Assembly (NCBI GenBank): GCA_024449915.1
Contig: JAMZAV010001046.1
Span: 186,001-250,000 of the forward strand
Direction of reading: 5' to 3'
DNA from: Sweltsa coloradensis
Taxonomy: Eukaryota > Arthropoda > Insecta > Plecoptera > Chloroperlidae
DNA: 64,000 bases
Shown: in pieces, positions 11,188 to 21,170 of the stretch
How positions within the stretch are numbered: position 1 is the first letter of the stretch
How the letters are laid out: each line of letters begins with the position of its first letter
Translations under genes and position numbers: made by a program
The notes under the pieces: model-generated
What the model was told of the DNA's origin: nothing
The model's input: only the letters and a program-made list of their open reading frames with translations
Database searches by the model: none

Positions 11188-11551
11188 CCAGTGGTTTAGC
11201 CGCGGTCGCTTAGCCAGTTCCCACTCAAACACTGAAGTTAAGCAACCTTCAGGTGTGGTCAGGGGTAGAGTGATTGACCACTCTGCCCTGAAACACACGT
11301 ATACCGCTGGCTAGAGCAGATGGAGGGTTCAAGAGCTAGTGTAACGGCTTCGTTCTCCTTGACGTCTGCTCGGCAGTCTGGGTTAAGTGGAGGAACACAT
11401 GTCACTGTCAAGGTTACACCATCCTTCAGATGCGACGTAAAGCCGTTGGGCCCCTTGGTACTTTTCGAAAGGAGTAAGCTACGTGCCGGTACCGGGTTTC
11501 CCACCCTCCCTTCTCAAGTAAATTTGCACTACAATTTTATTATTTATTGTA
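11188..11551 (+). mobile_element. 5S-rRNA-derived SINE with Deu-like domain (SINE3/DeuSINE)
   Basis: Positions 11188-11312 resemble 5S rRNA: GAAGTTAAGCAACCTTCAG matches the 5S internal promoter region GAAGTTAAGCAACG, and GTATACCGCTGGC matches the 5S 3' end. After this head comes CATCCTTCAGATGCGACGTA then AAGCCGTTGGGCCCC, GTACTTTTCGAAAGGAGTA, CCGGTACCGGG and TTCCCACCCTCC. The same order (CATCTTTCGGATGAGACGTT, AAACCGAGGTCC, CACTTCTCGTAAAGAGTAG) occurs in vertebrate DeuSINEs, from memory. It ends in a T/A-rich tail. This is good evidence for a deuterostome or chordate-grade host. It is a pseudogene-like insertion, not a functional 5S gene. Confidence 0.72.
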
Positions 11552-12125
11552 AGTTTGAACCGTAATGGATTTTGCTGAAAAGAGAAAACAGCACCCACAA
11601 AACTTGCCTTGGATGTTTGTTTGAAATTTCAGCGCAATAGGATCAGTGGTTCGGCCAGTTTCCATTGAACTGAGTCACTCACAGACATAAAACAGATGTT
11701 GTTCCATTTGAGTTGAGTTGTTAGCTCACACTAGCGCACATGTGACCGTCACCAGAGATGGCCACCTGTGCCTTCCTTTGGAAATGCATTGGTTTGAATT
11801 AGAGCGTTCACACTGGCTCACTGCAGTGTACGGCCGAGTCACAGACACCCAACAGCTCGACCTCGCAACCGATGGCGAACAGGGTCACAGAGACAAAACC
11901 AAATACAGCCCGAGATACATTTTAAATGGAAGCATTAACACTGGGTGACCGGTGGCGGTCTTTTGGGATAGTGTGGGAATGAAAGATTACGCTGTTTTCT
12001 CGTTGCACACGGGGGTGACGCACAAGTTTTGGTCGTAAACACAGTTGGGCGTCTCCGGTGAGAAGTCTTAGTATCCTAGTATGAAGTGGGCCGAGGACTC
12101 GGTCACTGTGCTCCCTTGTCTAATA
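11552..12125. other. Non-coding stretch, nothing recognised
   Basis: Short open frames only, none with a recognisable domain. The bases are more balanced than in neighbouring AT-rich DNA. Confidence 0.35.
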
Positions 12126-12600
12126 AGGGTGTGTCTGAATTAGGGTCCAGGTCCAACTCAAAGTTAACGTGCTATACTAGACTACAACAGAGCTACTTGC
12201 CAGGCAAAGTCAACACCACCTAAAGTTGGGTAAGGTGTGCATTCGAGAGTTCTTTGCAAAGTACTTGAGTACCTAACAAAAACTATGTGTGTACAGTGTA
12301 CACCCAGTAAAAACAATTAAATACGGTACGTGATAAGAACAAACAAAACTTAAATGTCTACCCACATTTAAATGTGCATTCATTTGTTGTTTTGCTCATT
12401 GTCGCTGTCAGCCATTTTGAGCCGAATCAAAAACGAGTGTACACTTTCGATTGCTTGGTTCATTTGCAGACTTGGACCAAGATTGGACCTAGACTCCATA
12501 CGTCATTGACAGAGAATAAGTACATACTATAGTACGTTGTTAGACGTGGACTTGAATTTGGACCTAGATCTAGATTTGGAACATTATTCAGACACACCCT
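12126..12600. mobile_element. 475-bp MITE with 15-bp inverted ends
   Basis: Left end AGGGTGTGTCTGAAT, right end ATTCAGACACACCCT. Subterminal GGACCTAG and GGTCCAGGTCC motifs are arranged in inverted pairs. There is no open frame. The flanks do not show a clean target duplication, so the superfamily is left open. Confidence 0.65.
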
Positions 12601-12647
12601 AAGTCACAACCTACAAAGCAATTGAGAAGAGATATACCCAGTGGCCC

Positions 12648-12722
12648 CATAACTAGCTTGGTAAAGCACCGCTATGTAAGTTAAGGCAGAGGACCTGGGC
12701 TCGATCCCCGTTCCGGACAACT
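12648..12722 (+). repeat. tRNA-like fragment
   Basis: CCCCATAACTAGCTTGGTA gives an A-box-like start, and GGGCTCGATCCCCGTTCCGG a B-box and T-arm. The anticodon arm is imperfect. It is probably the head of a tRNA-derived SINE rather than a tRNA gene. Confidence 0.4.
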
Positions 12723-13140
12723 TTTCGACTAATGCTATGATTGCATCATAATATGACCATATTATGGTATTATAAACAGGGGGTCTATTCTATACCTCCG
12801 ACCGAATTGGATTCGTAAGTTTTTGACGGTAATCAATTCGATTCCGATTGGTCGAGAGGCATGTGATTTTTGCGTTAGTCGAAATTAGTTTATGTTTGAT
12901 TACAAAAAATGGTGGGGATAAGCTCAAGCCTTGCGATTATCATAAGAAATAATTATTCGATTGCGCTCAAATTTTACACGAATATATTATAATTTATAAA
13001 TTAAGGTTCTGTGAAAAAATCATTGCAATAGGATATAGCATGTTGGTGTTATAAGTCAAAGAATTGTTTTAAAAAAGAAAAAAACATGTAAAATTTCGAT
13101 TTTTATGAGAAATAATTTTTTGATTGCGCTCAAATTTCAC

Positions 13141-14068
13141 ACGAATATCTTAATTCATGAAATTAAGGTTCTGTGAAAAAATCATTAAAATCGGATTAAG
13201 CATGTAGGTGTTACAAGTCGAAGAAATTTTTTAAAAATCGAAAAAATCGTAAAATGGCGATTTTCATAAGAACTAATTTTCCGATTGCGCTCAAAAACGT
13301 GGCAGTTCTAAGTTCAGAGATTTCGAAGGCCTCCATAAAATTTCATCGCAATTGGAGTATTGGTTTAGCCGGAATTATGTTAACAAACACACAATAATAC
13401 AAACAGAAAAAAAAGAAAGAAAAAAAAAACATCCCGGATTTTTTTCTCCAGTGTAGTGAAATGGAATCTCGCTACGCTCATTCAATTATATTTTAACAAA
13501 TAATTTTGCAATGGAACTTGAAAAAGTAATGAGACCCCAAACATAACAAAAACTTGTGAAAATACAGACAAACCTTACACACTCAAAAGAAATGAGATCT
13601 AAACGAATATCTTAAATTCATGAAATTAAGGTTCTGTGAAAAAATCATTAAAATCGGATTAAGCATGTAGGTGTTATAAGTCGAAGAAATTTTTTAAAAA
13701 TCAAAAAAAAATCGTAAAATGGCGATTTTCATAAGAAATAATTTTCCGATTGCGCTCAAAAACGTGGCAGTTTTAAGTTCAGAGATTTCGAAGGCCTCCA
13801 TAAAATTTCATCGCAATTGGGGTATCGGTTTAGCCGGAATTATGTTAACAAACACACAATAATACAAACAGAAAAAAAAGAAAGAAAAAAAAACATCCCG
13901 GATTTTTTTCTCCAGTGTAGTGAAATGGAATCTCGCTACGCTCATCCAATTATATTTTAACAAATAATTTTGCAATGGAACTTGAAAAAGTAATGAGACC
14001 CCAAACATAACAAAAACTTGTGAAAATACAGACAAACCTTACACACTCAAAAGAAATGAGATCTAAAA
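13141..14068. repeat. Tandem duplication of about 464 bp (family B end plus palindrome arm)
   Basis: The blocks 13141-13604 and 13605-14068 are nearly identical. Each runs from CGAATATCTTAA through AAGGTTCTGTGAAAAAATC, AACGTGGCAGTT, CATCCCGGATTTTTTTC and GAATCTCGCTACGCTCAT to CAAAAGAAATGAGATCTAA. Each pair joins a family B fragment to the outer arm of the long palindrome. A further family B segment precedes them from about 12925. Confidence 0.8.
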
Positions 14069-15310
14069 AAAGGGCCAAGCTCATCTACCCTTCCACATTT
14101 GCGCATTCTTAATTCATAAACGTACGGTGTCCTGTAACAACATCCTAGAAAAGCTTGGCAAAATAGAATTTGCATGACCATTACGTTCAAATTATTTAGA
14201 AAAAAAGAATTTGGATGAACTATTCTGTTTAAATTAATACTAGTTGCAAATTCTATTTTGCCAAGCTTTTCTAGGATGTTGTTACGAGACACTGAACGTT
14301 TATGAACTAAGAAGCTTCGCAAACGCTTTTTCAGGCGCGTTGTTGGATGAGCGTATGTTTTTTTTTAAAACGATTAAAAGCGTAAAATTGCGATTTTCAT
14401 GGGAAATTATTTTTCGATTGCGCTCAAATTTCACACAAATATATAAATTCATAAAATTAAGGTTCTGTGAAAATATCATTAAAAAGATGGATAAAGCATG
14501 TAGGTGTTATAAGTCGAAAAAAATTTGTTTTTTACAAAAAAAAAAGCGTAAAATTTTGCGTTTTTTTAGGAAAAAATTTTTTTTTCGACGCCTCAAATTT
14601 CACCCCAAATTTTAATTCAAAAAAATTAAGGTTCTTGAAAAAACTTTCAACGGAAACGCTTTGTATTTTAGTCGAAGAATGTTTTTAAAAATTTAAAAAA
14701 ACAAAATTGCGATTTTCATAAAAAATCTTTTTTTCGATTGCGCTCAAATTTACAGAATTTATTGATTTAAAAATTAAGGTTCTGTGAAAAAATCATTACA
14801 ATGGAAAAGCATGTTGGTTTTATAAGCGAAGAAATTTTTTAAAAATAAAAAATAATCGTAAAATTGCGATTTTAAAATGAGAAAAATTTTTTTCGATTGC
14901 GCCAAAACGTGGCAGTTCAAGTTCAGAGTTTTTCGAAGGCCCCAAAAAATTTTCATTGCAAGGAGTTTTGGGTTTTTTCGATTGCGCTCAAAAACGTGGC
15001 AGTTCTAAGTTCAGAGATTTCGAAGGCCTCCAGAAAATTTCATCGCAATTGGAGTATCGGTTTAGCCAAAATCGTTTTAACAAACAGACAAAAATACAGA
15101 AAAAAAACATTCCGGATTTTTTTCTCCAGTGTAGTGAAATGGAATCTACGCTCATTCAATTGAGAATGCGCAAGGAAGGGTAGATGAGCTTGGCCCTTTT
15201 TTTAGATCTAATTTCTTTTGAGTGTGTAAGGTTTGGCTGTATTTTTACAAGTTTTTATGTGTGGATATATCATACTACATAAAATGTTGACAAACACTTT
15301 CATGGCTAGA
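13965..15310. mobile_element. Long palindrome (family P), copy 1, interrupted by family B
   Basis: Left arm: AAGAAATGAGATC, GGGCCAAGCTCATCTACCC, TTAATTCATAAACGTACGG, AACAACATCCTAGAAAAGC. The arm is mirrored from 14250 (GCTTTTCTAGGATGTTGTT) to GTTTATGAACTAAG, and resumes at 15168 with GAATGCGCAAGG, GGGTAGATGAGCTTGGCCC, ATTTCTTTTGAGTGTG. Family B sequence at about 14320-15165 splits the right arm. The intact counterpart is at 51140-51600. Confidence 0.75.
14320..15165 (-). mobile_element. Family B insertion inside the palindrome, internally rearranged
   Basis: Begins GAAGCTTCGCAAACGC with GCGTTGTTGGATGAGCG, the terminal hairpin end. It ends GGAATCTACGCTCATTCAA. The interior holds several copies of the AAGGTTCTGTGAAAA module, more than in other copies, and a duplicated AACGTGGCAGTT block (14905 and 14993). 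Some tracts look indel-rich. Confidence 0.65.
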
Positions 15311-15341
15311 CATTATGTTAGGCCCCTAACTTATTTTATAA

Positions 15342-15943
15342 ACTAGGAAGCTTCCCAAACGCTTTTTCAGGCACGTTGTTGGATGAGCGTAATTTTTTTA
15401 AAACGAAAAAAAAGCGCAAAATAGAGATTTTCATGAGAAATAATTTTTTGATTACGCTCAAATTTCACACGAATATAGGCCTATAAATTTATGAAATTAT
15501 GGTTTTGTGAAAAAATCATTACAATCAAATAAAACATGTAGGTGTAGTAAGCCAAACAAATAAAAAAAAAAAAAATCGTAAATTGCGATTTTCATGAGAA
15601 ATATTTTTTCGATTACGCTCAAATTTCACAAGAATATATCAATTCATAAAATTAAGGTTCTGTGTAAAAACCATTACAATCGAACAAAGCATGTGCGTGT
15701 TATAAGTCGGAAGAAATTAAAAAAAAATCGAAAAAAATCGTAAAATTGCGATTTTCATGAGAAATAATTTTCCGATTGCGCTCAAAAACATGGCAGTTCT
15801 AAGTTCAGAGATTTCGAAGGCCTCCATAAAATTTTATCGGTTTAGCCGGAATCGTGTTAACAGACAGACAAAAATAAAAAATAAAAAATAAAAAATAAAC
15901 ATTCCGGATTTTTTTCTCCAGTGTAGTGAAATGGAATCTGTGC
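15342..15943 (-). mobile_element. Family B element, GGATGAGC end lost
   Basis: Starts CTAGGAAGCTTCCCAAACGC with GCACGTTGTTGGATGAGCG and carries the standard interior to CTCCAGTGTAGTGAAATGG. The final GCTCATCC end is missing, replaced by the flank of the next element. Confidence 0.7.
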
Positions 15944-15950
15944 ACATAGT

Positions 15951-16826
15951 CAGTGTTGTCAAGTAGCGCGCTACATGTAACTTTTTAAAGTACTGGTAGG
16001 GAGGACGGTAGCGCGCTACCTTTGAAAATGTAGTTAAGTAGCGAGTAGCAAGCTAGTAAATCAGGTAACTGTAGCGTAAAATTGACGCTACTCTTATTTT
16101 GCAATAATTCAATGAAACCATTACCAGCAAAAATCAATCATAATTAGGCCTTATAAATTATAATGTGTACATCATGTAGGCCTATACTTTTCCCACATGT
16201 AGGCCTACTGGCCGGCCAGCTGTGAGTTGGATCGAACGTGCACCTTGTACGCGCACGACACTGATCAGGCATCTCTCTTGCACTCATAGGCACGGGCGCT
16301 ACTCGCTGTAGAACAGACGGACAGATGGCTGATACAAATGCGCTGCGCAAGCGCGGCTGGTAAAGATGTATTAGATAGGCTGCTGGACTCGCCCCGCGAA
16401 TACAAGCACGTTCTTTGTTTGACCTTGAGAGTTTTGCGTCAAGTCACCAACATTGTGCAGAATGTTATCGTGAACGCGGGAGCTGGGCACTCAATAAAGT
16501 GATGTGATCTGATATGCACTCTTTTCTCATCATATCTGGACATACGGCATTAGGGAACAATGTTGCAGGCCAAGCATTTAATTGTCAGGTCATTCGTTCA
16601 AACCTCCTTCATTGGCCAGTGGCAGTTTATTCTCTTAAGCATAACTTGCATATCGGATTGCTTTATTGCAACAGGCCAGGGCCTACGCCCTTAACAAAAT
16701 TTTACTCTAGTTTGTGGTAACAAAACATGAAAGTAGCTGTAAAGTAGCATCGCTAGTCGCTACTATTATAAAGTAGCTGCACAAGTAGCAAACTACTTAA
16801 GAATGAAAGTAGCTTTAACAACACTG
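15951..16826. mobile_element. hAT-like non-autonomous element
   Basis: Ends CAGTGTTGTCAAGTAGC and GCTTTAACAACACTG, with many TAGCGCGCTAC and AAAGTAGC motifs near both ends. Flanking octamers CACATAGT and TACGTAGT agree at six of eight positions, consistent with an aged 8-bp hAT duplication. The interior has a GC-rich patch (about 16200-16380) that may be an old promoter or 5' exon, but no transposase domain is readable. Confidence 0.72.
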
Positions 16827-17442
16827 TACGTAGTGCATGTTATCTTTGTCTTTCGAGACCACCGCTTGTTTGAGTTGAGGAATATGACAGTCAACGTTTT
16901 GCCAGAATCGCATCTGTTTTCATAATCATTTCATCAACCTTCTCATTCAAGAGTACCCACTCGACTGACAGTCACCAGCAGCACGCGTCTGTGCGAGTGA
17001 GTCTGTATGTCTCTTAGGCAGCGAGATTGTACAGTACTATTCCAAATGCAGAGATTTGCACTGTGTATACCTTGAATCTGTATCCAGATTCCACTATCCA
17101 CTATCCAACAATAAATTGGGTTGGGGGATCGGGGGAGCAGCTCACTTCCTAACACCTTAGTTGCCAGGTAAGCCAAGCTTTACACAACTTCTTTCTCAAA
17201 TCACCTCCTCTGCTACCAGAAATCTGTTTTGTAACACCCTCCATTTCTCTTAAGTTTTCCCAGTCTTTCTGTTGCCACGTTGTTCCTCTTTTCTCAACTC
17301 TTGTCTCTCGGTCCGCCCACATTCTTCTTTTGCCCTTCTCGCTGTACAAACTCTCTTAGAGGTAGGTATCCTAGCAGGGTTTATTCTTTTTACATCCATT
17401 TATCAATGCAGACTTTCTCACTCCTAACTTACACCAATGTCC
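16827..17442. other. Non-coding stretch, nothing recognised
   Basis: No reading frame has a recognisable domain. Minus-strand frames around 17149-17349 are rich in Lys/Arg/Glu but match no family I know. Confidence 0.3.
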
Positions 17443-17446
17443 TTAA

Positions 17447-18155
17447 CCCATTGAGCCACCAGTTGATTTTGCTTATTTTGCCCGTACGGATCCAGTTAAA
17501 TCCGTATTACGGGGGATGGCACCCCGCCGCACCCTGCCTACGAGCCGAAATCGCATGAATGCACAAAATTGAAGGCCTAGGCCTATTGTTTTTAGTTCAT
17601 ATGCTTTGCTTTTCTACTGTATATTCCCGCCAGCCCTAGGCCTAACCCTACTTGTGGCATCGTCTTATTTTATCTTGGTTAGAAGTACTCTTGTCTTCAT
17701 CCACATCATTATTACCGCTTGCATCATTTGCAAGCTAATCAACAACACTTCCTGAATATCACAATATATCACGCTCATTGGAAATTCAGCACAATCGCCT
17801 TTAGATTCGCCATCTCGTAACATTCAAGGAGCTTTACGTCATGTTTTACGCAGTAAACAACAGCTGAGAAGCCTATTTCTGTTACGGCGAACGCCTTGAA
17901 AATTTGTGGGCCTTCATTATTTGTAGTCGTCTGTGAAAGGGCCGTGTTCGAGAATTTTATCGGGGAAAAAACTCGACCACGTCGGTAAAAGAGTCAGCCT
18001 CCATATAGTGCTGCTATCTGTGTGAAATTGACTGAACTACGCCAGTTTGGCGCGAATTGAAAGACGAACTAAACGGACACGGAACTGTTCCGTATGTAAA
18101 TTTTTGGGCCATACTCGTGGAATACGGAACGGTTCCGTAAGTCAGCGCCAATGGG
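17447..18155. mobile_element. piggyBac-like MITE flanked by TTAA
   Basis: Starts CCCATTGAGCCACC after TTAA (17443-17446) and ends CAGCGCCAATGGG before TTAA (18156-18159). TTAA duplications with CCC...GGG ends define piggyBac elements. Subterminal motifs repeat in inverted form (CCGTACGG, GGAACGGTTCC, ACGGAACTGTTCCGT). The 709-bp interior has no transposase frame, so it would need an autonomous relative. Confidence 0.8.
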
Positions 18156-18159
18156 TTAA

Positions 18160-18569
18160 AGCTGGCTAATAACAACCACAGGGCTAACATTGTTAAAAAA
18201 CATAAACTTAAAAATCATACAACCAGTTAATAAGAGTGTATTTTATCAACACCCATCTCAGTATTCTTACTAATTTTGGTGGATTTTTAGTTCCATACAA
18301 AAAGTACTAGACTATTTCTGGTTTCCATTCAGTATGATTTGTTTTTTTCTAAAACGCAAATGCAAAATGTGTGTTGGTAGTTCTTTAATGGGGCTCTGCA
18401 CCTCCCCCCCCCCTGCTTGCGTGATCCCTTTCTCACGATTTCATACTTTCAAGCACTTTGCCATGCAAGTCGTGAACACCTGATGTAATTTCTTTTCATC
18501 ATTTGTAGCAAAATTTTTAAGGGTGCGCCAATAATAATAATAATAAAAAATAATAATAAAATAATAATA
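18160..18569. other. Non-coding stretch ending in (AAT)n
   Basis: No gene seen. Positions 18530-18574 are an imperfect AAT/ATA microsatellite that borders the tRNA-like array. Confidence 0.5.
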
Positions 18570-18603
18570 TATATGTTAGTACTTTAGACAGAAATTAAAA
18601 AAG

Positions 18604-18675
18604 TGACTACACCGGGTTTTGAACCCGGGACCTTAGCTTACCGGGCTATGCTCTTACCAACTGAGCTATGCGGCC
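18604..18675 (-). tRNA. tRNA-Thr-like gene (anticodon GGT), array unit 1
   Basis: 72 nt. The D arm GCTC/GAGC and the T arm CCGGG-TTCAAAA-CCCGG are perfect. The acceptor stem GGCCGCA/TGTAGTC has one mismatch and two wobbles. The anticodon stem has four pairs (TAGC/GCTA) with loop CCGGTAA, so the anticodon is GGT, with C instead of the near-universal T at position 33. An A box (TAGCTCAGTTGG), a B box and a T6 terminator just downstream are present. Metazoan Thr tRNAs normally use AGT, CGT or TGT, so this may be a tRNA-derived repeat rather than a working tRNA. Confidence 0.5.
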
Positions 18676-18898
18676 ACCAAATTTAAAACTGTCTAAATTT
18701 GGTCTGTTTTGTACATTGTTAATAACTGTGTAGAACAGATTGCACTGCCTATTAGACTGCACATGAAATTAACTTGGAGAAATACAAACCATCTCTGTAA
18801 CCCTAGAGTTTGGGAAATATGATGTTTAAACTTGGGCTTTTATAGTAGGCGACTATGACGCTGTTATGTTAGTACTTTATAGACAGAAATTAAAAAAG

Positions 18899-18970
18899 TG
18901 ACTACACCGGGGTTTGAACCCGGGACCTTAGCTTACCGGGCTATGCTCTTACCAACCGAGCTATGCGGCC
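18899..18970 (-). tRNA. tRNA-Thr-like gene (GGT), array unit 2
   Basis: Nearly identical to unit 1, including loop CCGGTAA, A and B boxes, and T-run terminator. The D loop differs at one base (TCGGTTGG) and the T loop reads TTCAAAC. Confidence 0.5.
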
Positions 18971-19228
18971 ACCAATTTAAAACTGTCTAATTTTTGGTCT
19001 GTTTTGTACATTGTAATAACGTGTGTAGAACATAACATAACAGCGTCATAGTCGCCTACTATAAAAGCCAAGTTTAAACATCATATTTCCCAACTCTAGG
19101 GTTACAGAGATGGTTTGTATTTCTCCAAGTAAATTTCATGTGCAGTCTAATAGGCAGTGCAATCTGTTCTACGACACGTTATTAACAATGTACAAAACAG
19201 ACCAAAAATTAGACAGTTTTAAATTGGT

Positions 19229-19300
19229 GGCCGCATAGCTCAGTTGGTAAGAGCATAGCCCGGTAAGCTAAGGCCCCGGGTTCAAACCCCGGTGTAGTCA
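19229..19300 (+). tRNA. tRNA-Thr-like gene (GGT), array unit 3
   Basis: First plus-strand unit. It matches the others except that the variable region reads GGCC where GGTC is expected. The T-run terminator follows at once. Confidence 0.5.
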
Positions 19301-19518
19301 CTTTTTTAATTTCTGTCTAAAGTACAAACCCATAACACGTCATAGTCGCCTATATAAAAGCCAAGTTTAAACATCATATTTCCCAACTCTAGGGTTACAG
19401 AGTTTGGTTTGTATTTCTCCAAGTTAATTCATGTGCAGTCTAATAGGCAGTGCAATCTGCTACACACGTTATTAACAATGTACAAAACAGACCAAAAATT
19501 AGACAGTTTTAAATTGGT

Positions 19519-19590
19519 GGCCGCATAGCTCAGTTGGAAAGAGCATAGCCCGGTAAGCTAAGGTCCCGGGTTCAAACCCCGGTGTAGTCA
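19519..19590 (+). tRNA. tRNA-Thr-like gene (GGT), array unit 4
   Basis: As the other units. The D loop reads TTGGAAAG instead of TTGGTAAG. Confidence 0.5.
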
Positions 19591-19810
19591 CTTTTTTAAT
19601 TTCTGTCTAAAGTACTAACATAACAGCGTCATGTCGCCTACTATAAAAGCCAAAGTTTAAACATCATATTTCCCAACTCTAGGGTTACAGAGATGGTTTG
19701 TATTTCTCCAAGTTAATTTCATGTGCAGTCTAATAGGCAGTGCAATCTGTTCTACACACGTTATTAACAATGTACAAAACAGACCAAAAATTAGACAGTT
19801 TTAAATTGGT

Positions 19811-19882
19811 GGCCGCATAGCTCAGTTGGTACGAGCATAGCCCAGTAAGCTAAGGACCCGGGTTCAAGCCCCGGTGTAGTCA
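19811..19882 (+). tRNA. tRNA-Thr-like gene (AGT), array unit 5
   Basis: The loop here is CCAGTAA, giving anticodon AGT, the usual Thr isoacceptor in animals. Changes elsewhere: TACGAGC in the D arm, GGAC variable region, TTCAAGC T loop. A T6 run follows. Confidence 0.5.
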
Positions 19883-19950
19883 CTTTTTTAATTTCTGTCT
19901 AAAGTACTAACATCCAGCGTCATAGTCGCCTACTATGAAAGCCAAGTTTA

Positions 19951-21162
19951 AACACATATACATATATATCACAGCCTTTGAGGCAATATCTAATCAATAA
20001 AAAGAAAGACAAAAATGCATTACACTCCATACACCATAGGAGTTCAATCCTTGGGTCAGTGTGAAGTAGGCCTAGCCGTCTAGCACTGCGAGTTCAAAAA
20101 GGTCTACCACCTGCTGGATTTACGTCTTTGTTTTCTTTGAGGACGGACAAGGTCACAGCTTCTTCTTCTTATAAATATATAACACTACTTTCAAAATCCA
20201 AGATCGCGGTAGGTCCTGTTCCGATTTCAACTTAGTAACCGACGTTTAAGAGATGCTTCACAAGATTCACGATTGCATTACCCTATTATTTCTTGACAAT
20301 ATAAAGCACTAATTATCAGGAGGATGTTGCACAGGAACTAGGGTTGTGGGTGGATTCTAATCTTTCTCTCCAATAACAGCAGAAGAAGTTAAAAACATAC
20401 TTAGGATTTAGGAATGGTTTTGTTGTTAGCATTGATTTTATGCCTAGGCCCTAGGTTAGGTGTCTCTTTGTTACCGGTACGTGTGTTGTTGGCAGCCTGG
20501 AAATTGACCTTGAATTCTTGATAGTTCGTTTTTGGCGAGTGGTCGGGCCACACACAACAGGCCATGGTCGGGGTGAAGATGCACTTCAGGTAATGCATGG
20601 TAGTGATATTGATATTGCGGGCGTGACGATTCAAATGCTAGACCAGAAACATCGCGGTTGCACAATAAGTTACCTGCAAGTGTCAATTTCCCAACTTGCA
20701 AGTCGCAAGCAACAAATTTTAACTTGCAAATTGGGAGTGGAATTGCCGAGGGTTGACAGTAGGTTCCCTATCCCATCCCATGTTTTGCTTCGTGGAGTTG
20801 CACTCCGCCCCTTCCACCCACGGCCGTGACAGAACAAGCCCCGAATATGTCACTACATCAACATCGCTGGAACTAATGGCGCGAGCACATGCCTCAAAGC
20901 CGAGCATGCAGTGTGATTTTGTATTTTTATTACAAAAATCAAAAATCAATATTTCTTTGATTTACCTATCTAAAACGGATTTATTTTATTAATATGAACT
21001 TTTTAATTTATTTTTTTGCGAGCCTAAATCAGATTTTTATTGGTTTAAGAAAATTTCATGTTATTCTTTTTAAGAAAAACTTTTGCATCAAATCAGATTG
21101 GCCACCATAACCCTTTTAGAGTCAGACCCAAGTTTAATGGGACTAAACTAAGTCATTTTAAA
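19951..21162. other. Non-coding stretch, nothing recognised
   Basis: Overlapping short frames between 20400 and 20990 on both strands lack known domains. No TBL2 WD-repeat exon was identified here, although this is downstream of the TBL2 exon on the minus strand. Confidence 0.35.
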
Positions 21163-21170
21163 CAATTAAT

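Larger units (their letters stand above)
18570..19950. repeat. Inverted tandem array of about 290-bp tRNA-bearing units
   Basis: Five units, each with one 72-nt tRNA-like gene, TTTTTTAATTTCTGTCTA, TCATAGTCGCCTAC, CCCAACTCTAGGGTTACAG, TCTAATAGGCAGTGCAATC and ACAATGTACAAAACAGACC. Spacing of tRNA starts is 295 bp (minus pair) and 290-292 bp (plus trio). The array flips from minus to plus near 19030, where one unit is cut short. A degraded single copy of the flank occurs near 55565-55640 (CTGCCTATCAGACT and GGGAAATATAATGTTTA). Confidence 0.85.

Noticed and set aside
11188..11312. Functional 5S rRNA gene
   Set aside because: Too diverged from 5S and continuous with a SINE body.
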